Assembly (NCBI RefSeq): GCF_006716445.1
Contig: NZ_VFPA01000001.1
Span: forward strand, 1,178,001-1,242,000
Reading direction: 5' to 3'
Source: Pseudonocardia kunmingensis
GTDB lineage: Bacteria > Actinomycetota > Actinomycetes > Mycobacteriales > Pseudonocardiaceae
Length of the DNA: 64,000 nucleotides
Shown here: one piece after another, positions 35,799-45,546 of the stretch
Layout: each line of letters opens with the position of its first letter
Numbering within the stretch: position 1 is the first letter of the stretch
Translations under genes and position numbers: made by a program
The notes under the pieces: generated by a model
Database searches by the model: none
What the model saw: only the letters and a program-made list of their open reading frames with translations
What the model was told of the DNA's origin: nothing

Positions 35799-36250
35799 GT
35801 GTCGTCGGCCTCGTCCCGCTCCCGCGGGGCGCGGTACGGGTCCGGGTCGCCCGCCGGGCGGGCGCCGGCCGCCAGCCGGGCCACCTCGGCGTCCGACTCG
35901 CGGGTGCGGGCGAGCAGCTCCTCCATGCGGCGGGCCTCGTCGGGCACCACGTCGGGCACGAACGCCAGCGAGGGCGTGTGCCGGATCCCGGTGCCCGCTC
36001 CCACCAGCGAACGCAGGACGCCGGTGGCGCTGGCCAGGGCGGCCGCGGCGCCCGCGCTGTCGGGGTCGGCGTCGACCGTCTCCCCGATCACCGTGTAGTA
36101 CACGGTGGCTTCGCGGAGGTCGCCGGTGACCCGGGTGTCGGTGATGGTCACCATCTTCAGCCGCGGGTCCTTGACCTCGTGCTCGAGGGCGGCCGCCACG
36201 ATCTGCGTGATCCGCTTGGCCAGTCGCCGCGCGCGGGCCTGGTCGACCAT
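35795..36250 (-). CDS. rbfA: Ribosome-binding factor A
   Basis: A 151-residue 30S maturation factor with a KH-type core: [48 protein letters not shown], then [34 protein letters not shown] short acidic and Arg-rich tail follows. ATG at 36250 has GAGAGGCGAG directly upstream and begins [11 protein letters not shown], a normal RbfA start. It lies 13 bp after ylxP and overlaps the DHH gene by 4 bp. Confidence 0.96.
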   Translation of the reverse strand: MVDQARARRLAKRITQIVAAALEHEVKDPRLKMVTITDTRVTGDLREATVYYTVIGETVDADPDSAGAAAALASATGVLRSLVGAGTGIRHTPSLAFVPDVVPDEARRMEELLARTRESDAEVARLAAGARPAGDPDPYRAPRERDEADDT

Positions 36251-36263
36251 CTCGCCTCTCCTC

Positions 36264-36560
36264 TTACTCGTCCTCGGGCCCCAGCATGCGCTGCCGGGCC
36301 GAGAGCAGCTCGAGCTCGGGACGGGCGGCGACCAGCCGCTCGCACCGCTCGAGCACCTCGATGACGTGACCGGACTCGGCCGCGACGCAGCTGACCCCGA
36401 GCAGCGCACGGCGGTGCAGGTCGAGGTGGCCCGCCTCGGCGACGGCCACCTCGAACTTGCGGCGCAGCTCGGCCAGAACGGGCCGCACCACGGACCGCTT
36501 CTGCTTCAGCGAGTGGACGTCCCCGAGGAGGACGTCCAGCTCCAGTGCTCCGACGTACAT
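36264..36560 (-). CDS. ylxP: DUF503 (YlxP) family protein
   Basis: A 98-residue YlxP protein, recognised by [42 protein letters not shown] and the following [16 protein letters not shown]. subtilis YlxP is encoded in the nusA-infB operon and is proposed to act in 30S assembly. ATG at 36560 starts the family sequence directly. It sits between infB and rbfA with a 53 bp gap after infB. Confidence 0.95.
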   Translation of the reverse strand: MYVGALELDVLLGDVHSLKQKRSVVRPVLAELRRKFEVAVAEAGHLDLHRRALLGVSCVAAESGHVIEVLERCERLVAARPELELLSARQRMLGPEDE

Positions 36561-36613
36561 GGCTTCCCGACAGACACCTCGGGGCCGGTCCGCGGACCGG
36601 CCCCGAGGATGCG

Positions 36614-39600
36614 TCAGCTCCTCGGCTTCTCGCGCATCTCGAACGTCTCGATGACGTCGCCCTGCTTGATGTCGTTGAAGTTGCCGAGCGTGAGACCGCA
36701 CTCGAAGCCCTCGCGGACCTCGACCACGTCGTCCTTGACCCGTCGCAGCGAGTTGATCGACAGGTTGTCCGCCACCACCACGCTGTCGCGCAGCAGGCGC
36801 GCCCGGGCGTTGCGCCGGATCACCCCGCCCATCACGAGGCAACCGGCGATGGTGCCGAACCGCGACGACCGGAAGACCTCGCGGATCTCCGCGGTGCCGA
36901 GCCCGACCTCCTCGTACTCCGGCTTGAGCATGCCCTTGAGCGCCTGCTCGATCTCCTCGATGGCCTGGTAGATCACCGTGTAGTAACGGATCTCCACGCC
37001 CTCGCGGTTGGCGAGCTCGGTGGCCTTGCCCTCGGCCCGGACGTTGAAGCCCAGGACGATGACGTTGTCGGCGATCGCGAGGTTGATGTCGCCCTCGGTG
37101 ATGCCACCGACGCCGCGGTGGATGACCCGCAGCTCGACGTCGTCGCCCACCTCGATCTTCATGAGCGCGTCCTCGAGTGCCTCGACTGTACCCGAGTTGT
37201 CACCCTTGATGATCAGGTTGAGGGTGTTGGTCTCCTTCAGCGCGGCGTCCAGGTCCTCCAGGCTCACGCGCTTGCGGCGGCTGGCCAGCTCGGCGTTGCG
37301 CTCGCGGGCGCGGCGCCGGTCGGCGATCTGACGGGCCACCCGGTCCTCGTCGACGACGAGGAACGTGTCGCCCGCGCCGGGCACCGAGGTGAACCCGATG
37401 ACCTGCACCGGACGCGAGGGGTAGGCCTCGGTGACGTCCGCGCCGTGCTCGTCGAGCATGCGCCGGACGCGCCCGGAGGCGTCGCCCGCGACCACCGAGT
37501 CGCCGACCCGCAGCGTGCCGCGCTGCACCAGCACCGTGGCCACCGGACCGCGACCGCGGTCCAGGTGGGCCTCGATCGCGACGCCCTGGGCCTCCATGTT
37601 CGGGTTGGCCCGCAGGTCGAGCGCGGCGTCCGCGGTGAGCAGGATCGCCTCGAGCAGCTGCTCGATGTTGATGTTCTCGCGCGCCGAGATGTCGACGAAC
37701 ATCGTCTCGCCGCCGTACTCCTCGGCGACCAGCCCGTACTCGGTGAGCTGCTGGCGGATCTTGGCGGGGTTGGCCCCCTCCTTGTCGATCTTGTTGACCG
37801 CGACCACGATCGGCACGTCGGCCGCCTGGGCGTGGTTGATCGCCTCCACCGTCTGCGGCATCACACCGTCGTCGGCGGCGACCACGATCACCGCGATGTC
37901 CGTGGACTTCGCGCCGCGGGCACGCATGGCGGTGAACGCCTCGTGACCCGGGGTGTCGATGAAGGTGATCGGCCGCTCGTAGCCGTCCAGCTCGGACATG
38001 ACCTGGTAGGCACCGATGTGCTGGGTGATGCCACCGGCCTCGCCCTCGGCGACGTTCGCCTTCCGGATGGTGTCCAGGAGGCGCGTCTTGCCGTGGTCGA
38101 CGTGACCCATGATCGTGACGACCGGCGGCCGGACGACGAGGTCCTCCTCGCCACCGGCGTCCTCGCCGTAGGAGATGGAGAAGCTGTCGAGCAGCTCGCG
38201 GTCCTCCTCCTCCGGGCTGACGACCTGGACGTTGTAGTTCATCTCGGTGCCGAGCAGCTCGAGCACCTCGTCGGCGACCGATGCCGTGGCCGTGACCATC
38301 TCACCGAGGTGGAACAGCACCTGCACCAGCGAGGCCGGGTTGGCGCCGATCTTGTCGGCGAAGTCGGTGAGCGACGCACCGCGCGGGAGCTTGATCGTCT
38401 CGCCGTTGCCCTTCGGCAGGCGGACGCCGCCCACCGAGGGAGCCTGCATCGAGTCGAACTCCTGGCGCTTCTGCCGCTTCGACTTGCGACCCTTGCGCGC
38501 GGGACCGCCGGGACGGCCGAACGCACCCGCGGCACCGCCGCGACCACGACCGCCGCCACCGGGACGACCACCGCCGCCACCGGGGCGGAACCCACCGGCC
38601 GGCGGGCCACCGCCACCGGGGCGGAAACCGCCGCCGCCACCGCCGGGACGCCCACCGGGACCGCCCGGACGACCGCCCGGACCACCGGGACGCCCACCGG
38701 GACCGCCGCGACCCCCACCGGGGCCACCACCGGGACGCCCACCGGCCGGACGCGCCGGCATCATGCCGGGGTTCGGACGCGGAGGCATGTTGCCCGGCGA
38801 CGGCGGACGGGGGCCGCCACGACCGGCGTCACCGCCGGGTCGGGGACCACCGGGACGCGGACCACCGGGGCGCGGACCGCCCTGGCCCTGGCCCTGCCCC
38901 TGGCCGCCCTGACCACCCTGGCCGGGCGCCTGCCCGCCGCCGGGCGGGCCGGGACGCGGTGCCGCCGGACGCGGCGGGGCGCCGGAACCGACGCCGAACG
39001 GGTTGTTGCCCACCCGCGGGGTGCGGGGGCCCGGACGCGGGGCGGCCGGACGCGGCGGGACGACCCCGCCGTCGGCCGCCGCGGCGGCCGGGCGCTGCTG
39101 CTGCGGCGCGGGCGCCGGCTCCGGCGTGGGCGCGGGGCGCGGCCCCGGACGCGGACCCGGACGCTGCTGCTCCGGGGCGGCCGGGCTCTGCGCGGCGGGC
39201 TGCTGGGGTTCGGCGGCCGGGGGCTCCTGACGCGGAGGCTCCTGGCGCGGCGGCTCCTGACGCGCGGGCGCCGGTCCCGGGCGTGGGCCCGGACGCGGCC
39301 CGCTGGGCCGCGGACCGTCGGACTGGGACGGCGCCGGGGCGGCCGGGCGCTCCTGCTGCCGGGGCGGACCGGGAACCGGGCCGCCGGACGGCTGGGACGG
39401 GCGGGGCGGAACGGCGCCCGGGGTGGGCGCACCACCCGGACGCGGACGGCCCCCGCCGGACCGGCGGCCACCGGAGTCGCCGCCACCCGCGAGGGACTCG
39501 CGGAGCTTGCGGGCGACCGGGGCCTCGACGGTCGAGGACGGGGACTTCACGTACTCACCCAGATCCTGCAACTTGCTCAGGACCTGCTTACTGCTGACTC

Positions 39601-39643
39601 CGAGCTCCTTCGCGAGCTCGTGCACGCGGGCCTTGCCTGCCAC
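36614..39643 (-). CDS. infB: Translation initiation factor IF-2
   Basis: A 1009-residue IF-2, which delivers fMet-tRNA to the 30S subunit. The N-terminal IF2_N helical subdomain ([23 protein letters not shown]) is followed by a ~330-residue Pro/Gly/Arg-rich linker with (R)PGG, RPGP and GGRPG repeats, long even for actinobacteria. The G domain starts at [10 protein letters not shown] (G1), with DTPGHEAF (G3) and NKID (G4), then domains II-IV. Start is GTG at 39643 with AAGGAG upstream. It lies between ylxR and ylxP, as in most bacteria. Confidence 0.98.
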   Translation of the reverse strand: MAGKARVHELAKELGVSSKQVLSKLQDLGEYVKSPSSTVEAPVARKLRESLAGGGDSGGRRSGGGRPRPGGAPTPGAVPPRPSQPSGGPVPGPPRQQERPAAPAPSQSDGPRPSGPRPGPRPGPAPARQEPPRQEPPRQEPPAAEPQQPAAQSPAAPEQQRPGPRPGPRPAPTPEPAPAPQQQRPAAAAADGGVVPPRPAAPRPGPRTPRVGNNPFGVGSGAPPRPAAPRPGPPGGGQAPGQGGQGGQGQGQGQGGPRPGGPRPGGPRPGGDAGRGGPRPPSPGNMPPRPNPGMMPARPAGGRPGGGPGGGRGGPGGRPGGPGGRPGGPGGRPGGGGGGFRPGGGGPPAGGFRPGGGGGRPGGGGRGRGGAAGAFGRPGGPARKGRKSKRQKRQEFDSMQAPSVGGVRLPKGNGETIKLPRGASLTDFADKIGANPASLVQVLFHLGEMVTATASVADEVLELLGTEMNYNVQVVSPEEEDRELLDSFSISYGEDAGGEEDLVVRPPVVTIMGHVDHGKTRLLDTIRKANVAEGEAGGITQHIGAYQVMSELDGYERPITFIDTPGHEAFTAMRARGAKSTDIAVIVVAADDGVMPQTVEAINHAQAADVPIVVAVNKIDKEGANPAKIRQQLTEYGLVAEEYGGETMFVDISARENINIEQLLEAILLTADAALDLRANPNMEAQGVAIEAHLDRGRGPVATVLVQRGTLRVGDSVVAGDASGRVRRMLDEHGADVTEAYPSRPVQVIGFTSVPGAGDTFLVVDEDRVARQIADRRRARERNAELASRRKRVSLEDLDAALKETNTLNLIIKGDNSGTVEALEDALMKIEVGDDVELRVIHRGVGGITEGDINLAIADNVIVLGFNVRAEGKATELANREGVEIRYYTVIYQAIEEIEQALKGMLKPEYEEVGLGTAEIREVFRSSRFGTIAGCLVMGGVIRRNARARLLRDSVVVADNLSINSLRRVKDDVVEVREGFECGLTLGNFNDIKQGDVIETFEMREKPRS

Positions 39644-39735
39644 TGCACTCCTTGTTTCCGGAGGCCGGGCGGCGGTCCCGCTCGACCTCGAACCTAGTGT
39701 CGAAGCACGTTCATGGTGCGATCTTCACGACTGGC

Positions 39736-40047
39736 TCATGACGGGTCGACCTTGCTTCCTGGTGTGCCGGACCCGGGTGTTTCCCGGGCCCCGTCCATGC
39801 TCACGGCCCTGATGTGGGCCCGTACCGGCGCGGTGTCCAGCGGACCCGGGACGCGGAGCGCCCGCGGGAACGCCGAGCGTCGCTCGGCACGGTCCAGGCA
39901 CTCCGGAGCGAGGTGCAGCCATGCACCGCGCCCGGGGAGCCGGCGCCGCAGGTCCGGGGTGAGTACCCCGTCCACCGCGACGACCCGCAACAGACCGTCG
40001 GCCACAGCCCGGTTCCGGCAACCGACGCACGTCCTGACCGGTGCCAC
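39736..40047 (-). CDS. ylxR: YlxR (DUF448) family protein
   Basis: A 103-residue YlxR, recognised by PVRTCVGCRNRAVADGLLRVVAVDG and GRGAWLHLAPECLDRAERRSAFPRALR. YlxR binds nucleic acid and is encoded next to nusA in many bacteria; in B. subtilis it affects RNase P and gene expression. The C-terminal 20 residues are a Pro/Gly/Ser tail. GTG at 40047 puts the start three codons before the conserved RTCVGCR, the usual position. The 119 bp to nusA contain no gene. Confidence 0.9.
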   Translation of the reverse strand: MAPVRTCVGCRNRAVADGLLRVVAVDGVLTPDLRRRLPGRGAWLHLAPECLDRAERRSAFPRALRVPGPLDTAPVRAHIRAVSMDGARETPGSGTPGSKVDPS

Positions 40048-40166
40048 GGCGGATCGGTGATCCGCTGCGGAGGTCGGTCGTGCGACGGCCGAACCCGAAC
40101 GGTGGGCCGCTGTGGAGTGTAGCGCAGCACTCGCGCCCACTCCCCTCGCGCTACGTGCTCGCCGAC

Positions 40167-41186
40167 TCAGCCGACCGACTCCGTCTCGGAGGCGTCGAGG
40201 GCCCCACGGGGGTCCGCGTCGCTGCGGATGTCGATCCGCCACCCGGTGAGCCGGGCCGCCAACCGGGCGTTCTGGCCTTCCTTGCCGATCGCGAGCGAGA
40301 GCTGGAAGTCCGGCACGACCACCCGCGCGGTCTTCGTGCGGGCGTCCAGAACCGTGACCGACACCACCTTCGACGGCGAGAGCGCGTTGCCGACGAACGT
40401 GGCCGGGTCCTCGTCCCAGTCGATGATGTCGATCTTCTCTCCCGCCAGCTCGCTCATCACGCCGCGCACCCGCGCCCCTACCGGTCCGATGCACGCGCCC
40501 TTCGGGTTGACCCCGGACACCGTGGACCGCACCGCGATCTTGGATCGGTGACCGGCCTCCCGGGCGACCGCGACGATCTCCACGGACCCGTCGACGATCT
40601 CGGGGACCTCGAGCGCGAACAGCTTGCGCACGAGGTTGGGGTGCGTGCGGCTCAACGTGATCTGCGTCCCCCGCATTCCCCGGGTGACGCCCACGACGTA
40701 GCAGCGGATCCGTTCGCCGTGCTCGTAGCGCTCGCCGGGCACCTGCTCGGCCTGGGGCAGCACGCCCTCGGTGTCGCCGGAGAGCTGCACGATGACGACC
40801 CCGCGGGCGTTGGCGCGCGCGTCGCGCTGGATGACGCCCGCGACGATCTCGCCCTCCTTCGCCGCGAACTCGCCGTAGGTGCGCTCGTGCTCGGCGTCGC
40901 GCAGCCGCTGCACGATCACCTGCCGCGCCGTGGTGGCCGCGATCCGGCCGAAGCCCTCGGGGGTGTCGTCCCACTCCGTGTCGACGACGCCGTCGGGGCC
41001 CAGCTCCTGGGCCATGACGCGGACCGCGCCGGTCTTGCGGTCGATGTCGATCCGCGCGTGCGGCTGGTGGCCGTCGGTGTGCTTGTACGCGGTGAGCAGC
41101 GCCGTCTCGATGGCCTCGATCACCGTGTCGAACGGGATGTCCTTCTCGCGCTCGATCGTGCGCAGCGCCGCGATGTCGACGTTCAT
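40167..41186 (-). CDS. nusA: Transcription termination/antitermination factor NusA
   Basis: A 339-residue NusA. It has the N-terminal RNAP-binding domain ([35 protein letters not shown]), an S1 domain ([25 protein letters not shown]...), and KH1/KH2 ([33 protein letters not shown] ... [25 protein letters not shown]). There are no C-terminal acidic repeats, as expected for actinobacteria. ATG at 41186 overlaps the rimP stop by 4 bp (ATGA). Confidence 0.98.
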   Translation of the reverse strand: MNVDIAALRTIEREKDIPFDTVIEAIETALLTAYKHTDGHQPHARIDIDRKTGAVRVMAQELGPDGVVDTEWDDTPEGFGRIAATTARQVIVQRLRDAEHERTYGEFAAKEGEIVAGVIQRDARANARGVVIVQLSGDTEGVLPQAEQVPGERYEHGERIRCYVVGVTRGMRGTQITLSRTHPNLVRKLFALEVPEIVDGSVEIVAVAREAGHRSKIAVRSTVSGVNPKGACIGPVGARVRGVMSELAGEKIDIIDWDEDPATFVGNALSPSKVVSVTVLDARTKTARVVVPDFQLSLAIGKEGQNARLAARLTGWRIDIRSDADPRGALDASETESVG

Positions 41187-41707
41187 GCCGTCTCCTCCTC
41201 CTGCAGCAGCGCCACCTCGGACTCCGGCACCTGCCGGAACTCCACCTGCACAGCCGCGTGGGCCACGTCGGCGTAGCGCACCTCGCGCCGCCGCCCGTCG
41301 ACCAGCACCGTGACCGCATCCTCGCCCGCCCGGCCGACGCGACCGGTGAAGGTGGCGCCGTCGTGCAGCCGCACCGCGACCTGGCGCAGGTGCGCCCGCC
41401 GCCAGTGGCGCGGGAGCGTGAGCGGCCGGTCGACACCGGGCGAGGTCACCTCGAGCGTGTACGAGCCGCCGAGCAGGTGCTCGTGGCCGTCCAGCTCCTC
41501 GGAGACGGACCGCGAGACGGTCGCGATGTCGTCCAGCCCGACGCCCTCATCGGAGTCGATCACCACCTTGACGGTGTGCCTGCGCCCGGCGGCCCGCACG
41601 TCGAGCTGGTCCAGCTCGAACCCGGCCGCGGTGACGATCGGTTCCAGCACGCCGTGCAGCTCGCCGGGCGGGGACCCGGGATCCTGCGCGGGGTGGGGGG
41701 AGGGCAT
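41183..41707 (-). CDS. rimP: Ribosome maturation factor RimP
   Basis: A 174-residue 30S maturation protein: [52 protein letters not shown] and the invariant [14 protein letters not shown] are both present, followed by the SH3-like C-terminal domain. ATG at 41707 is preferred over an in-frame upstream start because AGGAG lies about 8 bp upstream. It is first in the minus-strand rimP-nusA-ylxR-infB-ylxP-rbfA-nrnA run. The 284 bp to the divergent lipoprotein gene likely hold promoters; GATACCCT (minus strand, near 41785-41792) is a plausible -10. Confidence 0.96.
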   Translation of the reverse strand: MPSPHPAQDPGSPPGELHGVLEPIVTAAGFELDQLDVRAAGRRHTVKVVIDSDEGVGLDDIATVSRSVSEELDGHEHLLGGSYTLEVTSPGVDRPLTLPRHWRRAHLRQVAVRLHDGATFTGRVGRAGEDAVTVLVDGRRREVRYADVAHAAVQVEFRQVPESEVALLQEEETA

Positions 41708-41991
41708 CGCGTGTACTCCTGCTCGGTCGGTGACCACCGTCCTGCCGGTCGGACGTGCGCGGTGGGTGTCGGTGGGTCTGTCAGGGTATCGCGCCGCTCC
41801 CCCGGCTCCGGCAGCCCGTTACCGCCCGTGCACCCCCCGGCACCCCGGTCGCCCGCATGCGACGCCTGGCAGGATGTGCGCCCGGCGAACGACGCCGGAC
41901 GAGGCGCGGAGTCGGGGGAACAGCGAGTGAGCGGGTGCCGTCCCACGCAGGCACGAGGAGCTCGCCGGAGCGCGGCGGAGGCGATCAGAGG

Positions 41992-42501
41992 GTGAACGCG
42001 GTGGCAGGAGCGTCCCGGTCGGCGGCCCCGCCGTCCGGTCGGGAGCCGCGGACCGCGTGGAGCAGGCGGCGGCTGCTCGCCGCGCTGCTGCTCGTCCCGC
42101 CCGCGCTGGCCGGCTGCTCGCTGGCGACCGGGTCCGGGTCCGACGAGCCCGACCCGCTGATCGCACTCGCCGACGCCGCCCGCGCCGACGCCGCGCTCGC
42201 CGCCGCGGCACTGGCGGCCGACCCGGACCTCGCCGAGTCGCTGCGGCCGCTCGTGGACGCGCGCACCGAGCATGCCACGGCCCTCGACGCCGAGGTCGCG
42301 CGGCTGGACCCCGACCGCCCCACCCCGGGGCCGCCGCCCCCGCCCGCCACCTCGCAGCCCGGCCTCGACGACGTCCGCCGGGCCGTGCTCGCGTCCGCCC
42401 AGACGGCCTCCGAGGTGGCGCTCGGCCTGCCGGCGGAGCGGATCGGCCTCGTCGCGTCGGTCGCGGCGTGCTGCAGCACCTACGCGGAGGTCCTGGGGTG
42501 A
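41992..42501 (+). CDS. Putative lipoprotein, Ala-rich helical
   Basis: A 169-residue secreted lipoprotein. The N-terminus has three Arg (WSRRRLL) before a hydrophobic stretch and a lipobox ending at Cys (PALAGC), consistent with Sec or Tat export and lipid anchoring. The mature part is helical and Ala/Asp-rich (LIALADAARADAALAAAALAADPDLAESLRPLVDARTEHATAL), resembling a helical bundle. The next gene, a DUF4439 ferritin-like protein, overlaps by 4 bp, so the two probably function together. Divergent from rimP. Function unknown. Confidence 0.8.
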   Translation: MNAVAGASRSAAPPSGREPRTAWSRRRLLAALLLVPPALAGCSLATGSGSDEPDPLIALADAARADAALAAAALAADPDLAESLRPLVDARTEHATALDAEVARLDPDRPTPGPPPPPATSQPGLDDVRRAVLASAQTASEVALGLPAERIGLVASVAACCSTYAEVLG

Positions 42502-42962
42502 ACAGGACCGTTCCCGCCGACACCCGGATCGACGAGACCGCCGTCGCCGCCCTGCAGAACGCGCTCGCGGCCGAGCACGCCGCCGTCTGGAGCTACGCGC
42601 TCACCGTCGCGTTCCTCACCGGCGCCGACGCCGAGCGGGCCCGCGAGAACGAGGACTCCCACCGCGACCTGCGCAACCTCATCGAGCAGACGCTGTCCCA
42701 GCTCGGCGCCCCGCCGGTGTCGGCCCAACCGGCCTACCGCACCCCGCAGCCGGTCACCGACGCCCCCTCCGCGGCCGCGCTCGCCGTCGTCGCCGAGACC
42801 GACGCGCTCGCGGCCTGGCGCTCCGTGCTGGAGCGCACCGACGACCGCGCCCTGCGCCAGGCCGCGCTCGACGCCCTCACCTCGGGCACCCTGCGCTGCG
42901 CGCGCTGGCGCGCGGTGGTGGGCACACAGCCCGCGATCCCGGTCTTCCCCGGCCGCCCCTGA
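42498..42962 (+). CDS. DUF4439 ferritin-like-fold protein
   Basis: A 154-residue protein of DUF4439, a four-helix ferritin-like family found in actinobacteria: TAVAALQNALAAEHAAVWSYALTVAFLTGADAERARENEDSHRDLRNLIEQTLSQLG, with Glu/His residues at helix positions where ferritins carry metal ligands (AAEHAA, EDSHRD). Whether it binds iron is not known. GTG at 42498 overlaps the lipoprotein stop as GTGA, so they are translated together. It converges on the aminotransferase gene. Confidence 0.85.
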   Translation: MNRTVPADTRIDETAVAALQNALAAEHAAVWSYALTVAFLTGADAERARENEDSHRDLRNLIEQTLSQLGAPPVSAQPAYRTPQPVTDAPSAAALAVVAETDALAAWRSVLERTDDRALRQAALDALTSGTLRCARWRAVVGTQPAIPVFPGRP

Positions 42963-42980
42963 CCCCACCCGCGAGGCGCA

Positions 42981-44000
42981 TCAGGTCAGGGCGTCCAGGG
43001 CGCGGGCCGCGTCGGCCTCGGTGTTGTAGAGGTGGAAGGCCAGGCGGGCCGCGCCGGCGCGGTTCGCGCTGACGACGCCCGCGGCGGCGAGCCGCTCGGC
43101 GGCGTCCGGGCGGCGCACGGCCACGATGGCGGAGCCGGCCGGCTCCATCCCCAGCCCGGCGCGGACGGTGTCGGCGAGGCCCGCGCAGTGGGCGTGCACG
43201 GCGGCGCGGTCCAGACCGGCCAGCCAGGGCAGCGCCACCGCGGCGCCCGCCTGGCAGTACCAGGCGGGGGACGTGTCGAGGCCCCGCGCGTCCGTCGCCA
43301 GGTCCATCGGCAGCCCGTAGATCGCCGTCCACGGGTCGGCGCCCGCGTACCAGCCGGCCGCGTTCGCGTGCGTCGGCAGGTCCGGCCGGACCGCCATCCA
43401 CGCCACGCCACGCGGGCTGAGCAGCCACTTGTACCCCGCGGCGACCACGGCGTCGGCCCAGGAGACGTCGACGTCGAGCCAGCCGAGCGACTGGGTGGCG
43501 TCCAGCAGCACCCGCGTACCACCGTCGCGGGCGGCCCGCAGCGCGTCCAGGTCGACCACGCGCCCGTCCGCGGACTGCACGACGCTCACGGCGACGAGGT
43601 CGAACTCCCCCGCCCGCGCACCGACATCGGCGAGGTCGACCTCGGTGACCGTGACGCCGCGCCCGGCCTGCGCCGCGAACGGCCACGTGACGCTGGTGAA
43701 CTCGCCCTCCGCGGCGAGCACGCGGGTGCCGTCGGGCACCGCGGCCGCCACGAGCCCCACGAGCGCCGACGCCGCGGGCCCGATCGCCACCCGCTCGGCG
43801 GCGACGCCGACGAGGTCGGCGAACCCCGCCCGCGCCCGCGCCACCGGCTCGTCGAAGTCGCCGGGGCTGCCGGCACCGGCGCGCCAGCCGGCGACGGCCG
43901 CGGCGACCGCCGCGCCCGCGTCCGCCGGCGGGATGCCGATGCTGGCCGTGTTGAGGTAGCCCTCGGGGACGTCGAACTCCTGTCCGAATGCAGTGCGCAC
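42981..44000 (-). CDS. Class V aminotransferase (SufS/CsdA-like fold)
   Basis: A 339-residue PLP enzyme of aminotransferase class V. The PLP-binding region is ADAVVAAGYKWLLSPRGVAWMAVR with the Schiff-base Lys in YKWLLSPRG. Other landmarks are LNTASIGIPP near the start, LLDATQSLGWLDVDV and AVSVVQSADGRVVDL. The set resembles actinobacterial EgtE-like or generic class V members; no active-site Cys loop of SufS is obvious, so cysteine desulfurase activity is unlikely. GTG at 44000 begins RTAFGQEFDV directly. It is divergent from the YjbQ gene by 34 bp. Confidence 0.85.
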   Translation of the reverse strand: MRTAFGQEFDVPEGYLNTASIGIPPADAGAAVAAAVAGWRAGAGSPGDFDEPVARARAGFADLVGVAAERVAIGPAASALVGLVAAAVPDGTRVLAAEGEFTSVTWPFAAQAGRGVTVTEVDLADVGARAGEFDLVAVSVVQSADGRVVDLDALRAARDGGTRVLLDATQSLGWLDVDVSWADAVVAAGYKWLLSPRGVAWMAVRPDLPTHANAAGWYAGADPWTAIYGLPMDLATDARGLDTSPAWYCQAGAAVALPWLAGLDRAAVHAHCAGLADTVRAGLGMEPAGSAIVAVRRPDAAERLAAAGVVSANRAGAARLAFHLYNTEADAARALDALT

Positions 44001-44034
44001 GGTGGCCGACCCTACGGGCGGGCACACTACGGCC

Positions 44035-44445
44035 GTGGACAGCACGCTGATCGAGATCCGGACCGGGGGCCGCGAGGCCGTCGTCGACCTGACCGACGAG
44101 ATCGCCGCGTTCCTGCGCTCGGCGGGCGCGGGCGACGGGCTGCTGAACGTGTGGGTGCCGCACGCCACCGCGGGCCTCGCGGTGATCGAGACCGGCGCCG
44201 GCAGCGACACCGACCTGCTCTCCGCGCTGCGCGACCTGCTCCCCGCGGACGACCGCTGGACGCACCGCCACGGCAGTCCCGGGCACGGTCGCGACCACGT
44301 CCTCCCGGCGATCGTCGCGCCGTCGATGTCCGTGCCGGTCCTGGACGGCAGCACGGCCCTGGGCACCTGGCAGTCGGTGTGCCTGGTCGACACGAACGGC
44401 GACAACCCCGTCCGCTCGGTCCGCCTGTCCTACCTCCCGGGCTGA
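44035..44445 (+). CDS. YjbQ (UPF0047) family protein
   Basis: A 136-residue UPF0047 protein, recognised by LNVWVPHATAGLAVIETGAGSDTDLLSALRDLLP and the C-terminal GTWQSVCLVDTNGDNPVRSV. His residues in PHATAGL and GHGRDHVL correspond to the conserved metal-binding His of YjbQ. Some family members have weak thiamine-phosphate synthase activity. GTG at 44035. Divergent from the aminotransferase and convergent with the pseudokinase gene, separated from it by the 22 bp repeat array. Confidence 0.9.
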   Translation: MDSTLIEIRTGGREAVVDLTDEIAAFLRSAGAGDGLLNVWVPHATAGLAVIETGAGSDTDLLSALRDLLPADDRWTHRHGSPGHGRDHVLPAIVAPSMSVPVLDGSTALGTWQSVCLVDTNGDNPVRSVRLSYLPG

Positions 44446-44448
44446 CCC

Positions 44449-44667
44449 GGGAGACCCACGCCGCCAGAACGGGAGACTCGCCCCGTCAGAACGGGAGACT
44501 CGCGCTGTCCGAACGGGAGACTCGCGCTGTCCGAACGGGAGACTCGCGCTGTCCGAACGGGAGACTCGCCTGCAGCCGGCGAGTCTCCCGTTCCGGCAGG
44601 GCGAGTCTCCCGTCTCGGCAGGGCGAGTCTCCCGTTACGGCAGGGCGAGTCTCCCGTTACGGCAGGG
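44449..44667. repeat. 22 bp tandem array: six forward then four inverted units
   Basis: Six direct units starting GGGAGAC(T/C)C(G/A)C at 44449, 44471, 44493, 44515, 44537 and 44559 (period exactly 22 bp) are followed, across a centre CTGCAG near 44570, by four inverted units starting GCGAGTCTCCCG at 44579, 44601, 44623 and 44645 (again exactly 22 bp). The whole can fold as one large cruciform with arms of about 90 bp. It fills the gap between the convergent YjbQ and pseudokinase genes and overlaps the last codons and TAA of the latter (44657-44659). It is not CRISPR: units are contiguous with no unique spacers. Confidence 0.92.
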
Positions 44668-45505
44668 AGCGCAGGACCGCGAGGCCGTCGGCCACGTCGG
44701 CGGCGGTGCCGAGCCGGGCGCTGTCCTCGAGGCAGGCGCGCACCAGGGCGGCCTCCGCGGGTTCCAGCCCGGGCCGCACCTGGGGACGGGTCGTGAGGAC
44801 CTGCCGGATCGCGTCCAGCGGCTGCGGGCCGAGGGGCTCGTCGTAGAGGCCCACGCCGGTCAGCGCGCGGTGGATGGTGGCGCCCAGCGCCCAGACCTCG
44901 GTGCGCCGGGACGGGGCCGCGCCGGTGATCAGCGCGGGATCGGTGAACGCGAGCGGGTCCACCCGGCCGGTGCCGGTGACGACCGCGCCCGGCGTCAGCA
45001 CGCGCGCCAGCCCGGGATCGGACAGCCGCCCGCCCAGCATCCCGCCGGGCTCCTCGACGAGCAGCACGTTGCCGGGGTGGATCCCGCCGTGCGCGATCCC
45101 GGCCTGGTGCAGGTCGTGCGCGGCGCGGGCGGTGTGCTCAAGCGCCGTGAGCACCTCGATGCGGGCGAGTGGGCGGGCCGAGTCGGCGAGCGATCCCAGC
45201 GGGCAGTGCTCCATCGCGTAGACGGCGGTGTCCTCGCGGACGGCGTCCTCCCGGGCGGCGTCGAAGACGCGCACGACGTACGGCGAGGCCGCCGCGGACA
45301 CGGCACGCAGCACGCGCACGCCGCGGGTGAAGGCCTGCTCGCCCACGCGGTCGTCGAGCACCTTGAGCACGACGACCTCCTCGTCGAGCCCGAGTCGCGC
45401 CGGCGGCCGCGCGAGGTAGCAGCGGCCGTGCGCGCCCGCACCGATCAGGTGCAGGACCTCGTAGTCGGCGACCGCCGTGGGCAGCGGCGCGGTCGTCACG
45501 TCCAC
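44657..45505 (-). CDS. Protein kinase-like protein (probable pseudokinase)
   Basis: A 282-residue Ser/Thr kinase-fold protein without a membrane segment. The glycine loop (IGAGAHGRCYLA, ~21-32) and the beta3 lysine (VVVLKVL, Lys48) are kept. But the catalytic loop HRDLKPxN is HGGIHPGN at 139-146, lacking the catalytic Asp, and DFG is DPG at 163-165. Phosphotransfer is therefore unlikely; ATP binding may remain. It lies 41 bp after an FHA-domain gene on the same strand, and FHA domains bind phosphothreonine, so the two could form a regulatory scaffold. GTG at 45505 is chosen because AGGGGG lies 8-10 bp upstream. Confidence 0.8.
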   Translation of the reverse strand: MDVTTAPLPTAVADYEVLHLIGAGAHGRCYLARPPARLGLDEEVVVLKVLDDRVGEQAFTRGVRVLRAVSAAASPYVVRVFDAAREDAVREDTAVYAMEHCPLGSLADSARPLARIEVLTALEHTARAAHDLHQAGIAHGGIHPGNVLLVEEPGGMLGGRLSDPGLARVLTPGAVVTGTGRVDPLAFTDPALITGAAPSRRTEVWALGATIHRALTGVGLYDEPLGPQPLDAIRQVLTTRPQVRPGLEPAEAALVRACLEDSARLGTAADVADGLAVLRSLP

Positions 45506-45546
45506 CCGGTGTCCCCCCTCGGCGACGACGGCACGGCCGGCAGCAC

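Noticed and set aside
44449..44667. CRISPR-like array
   Set aside because: Units of 22 bp are contiguous without unique spacers, half of them are inverted, and no cas genes are near.
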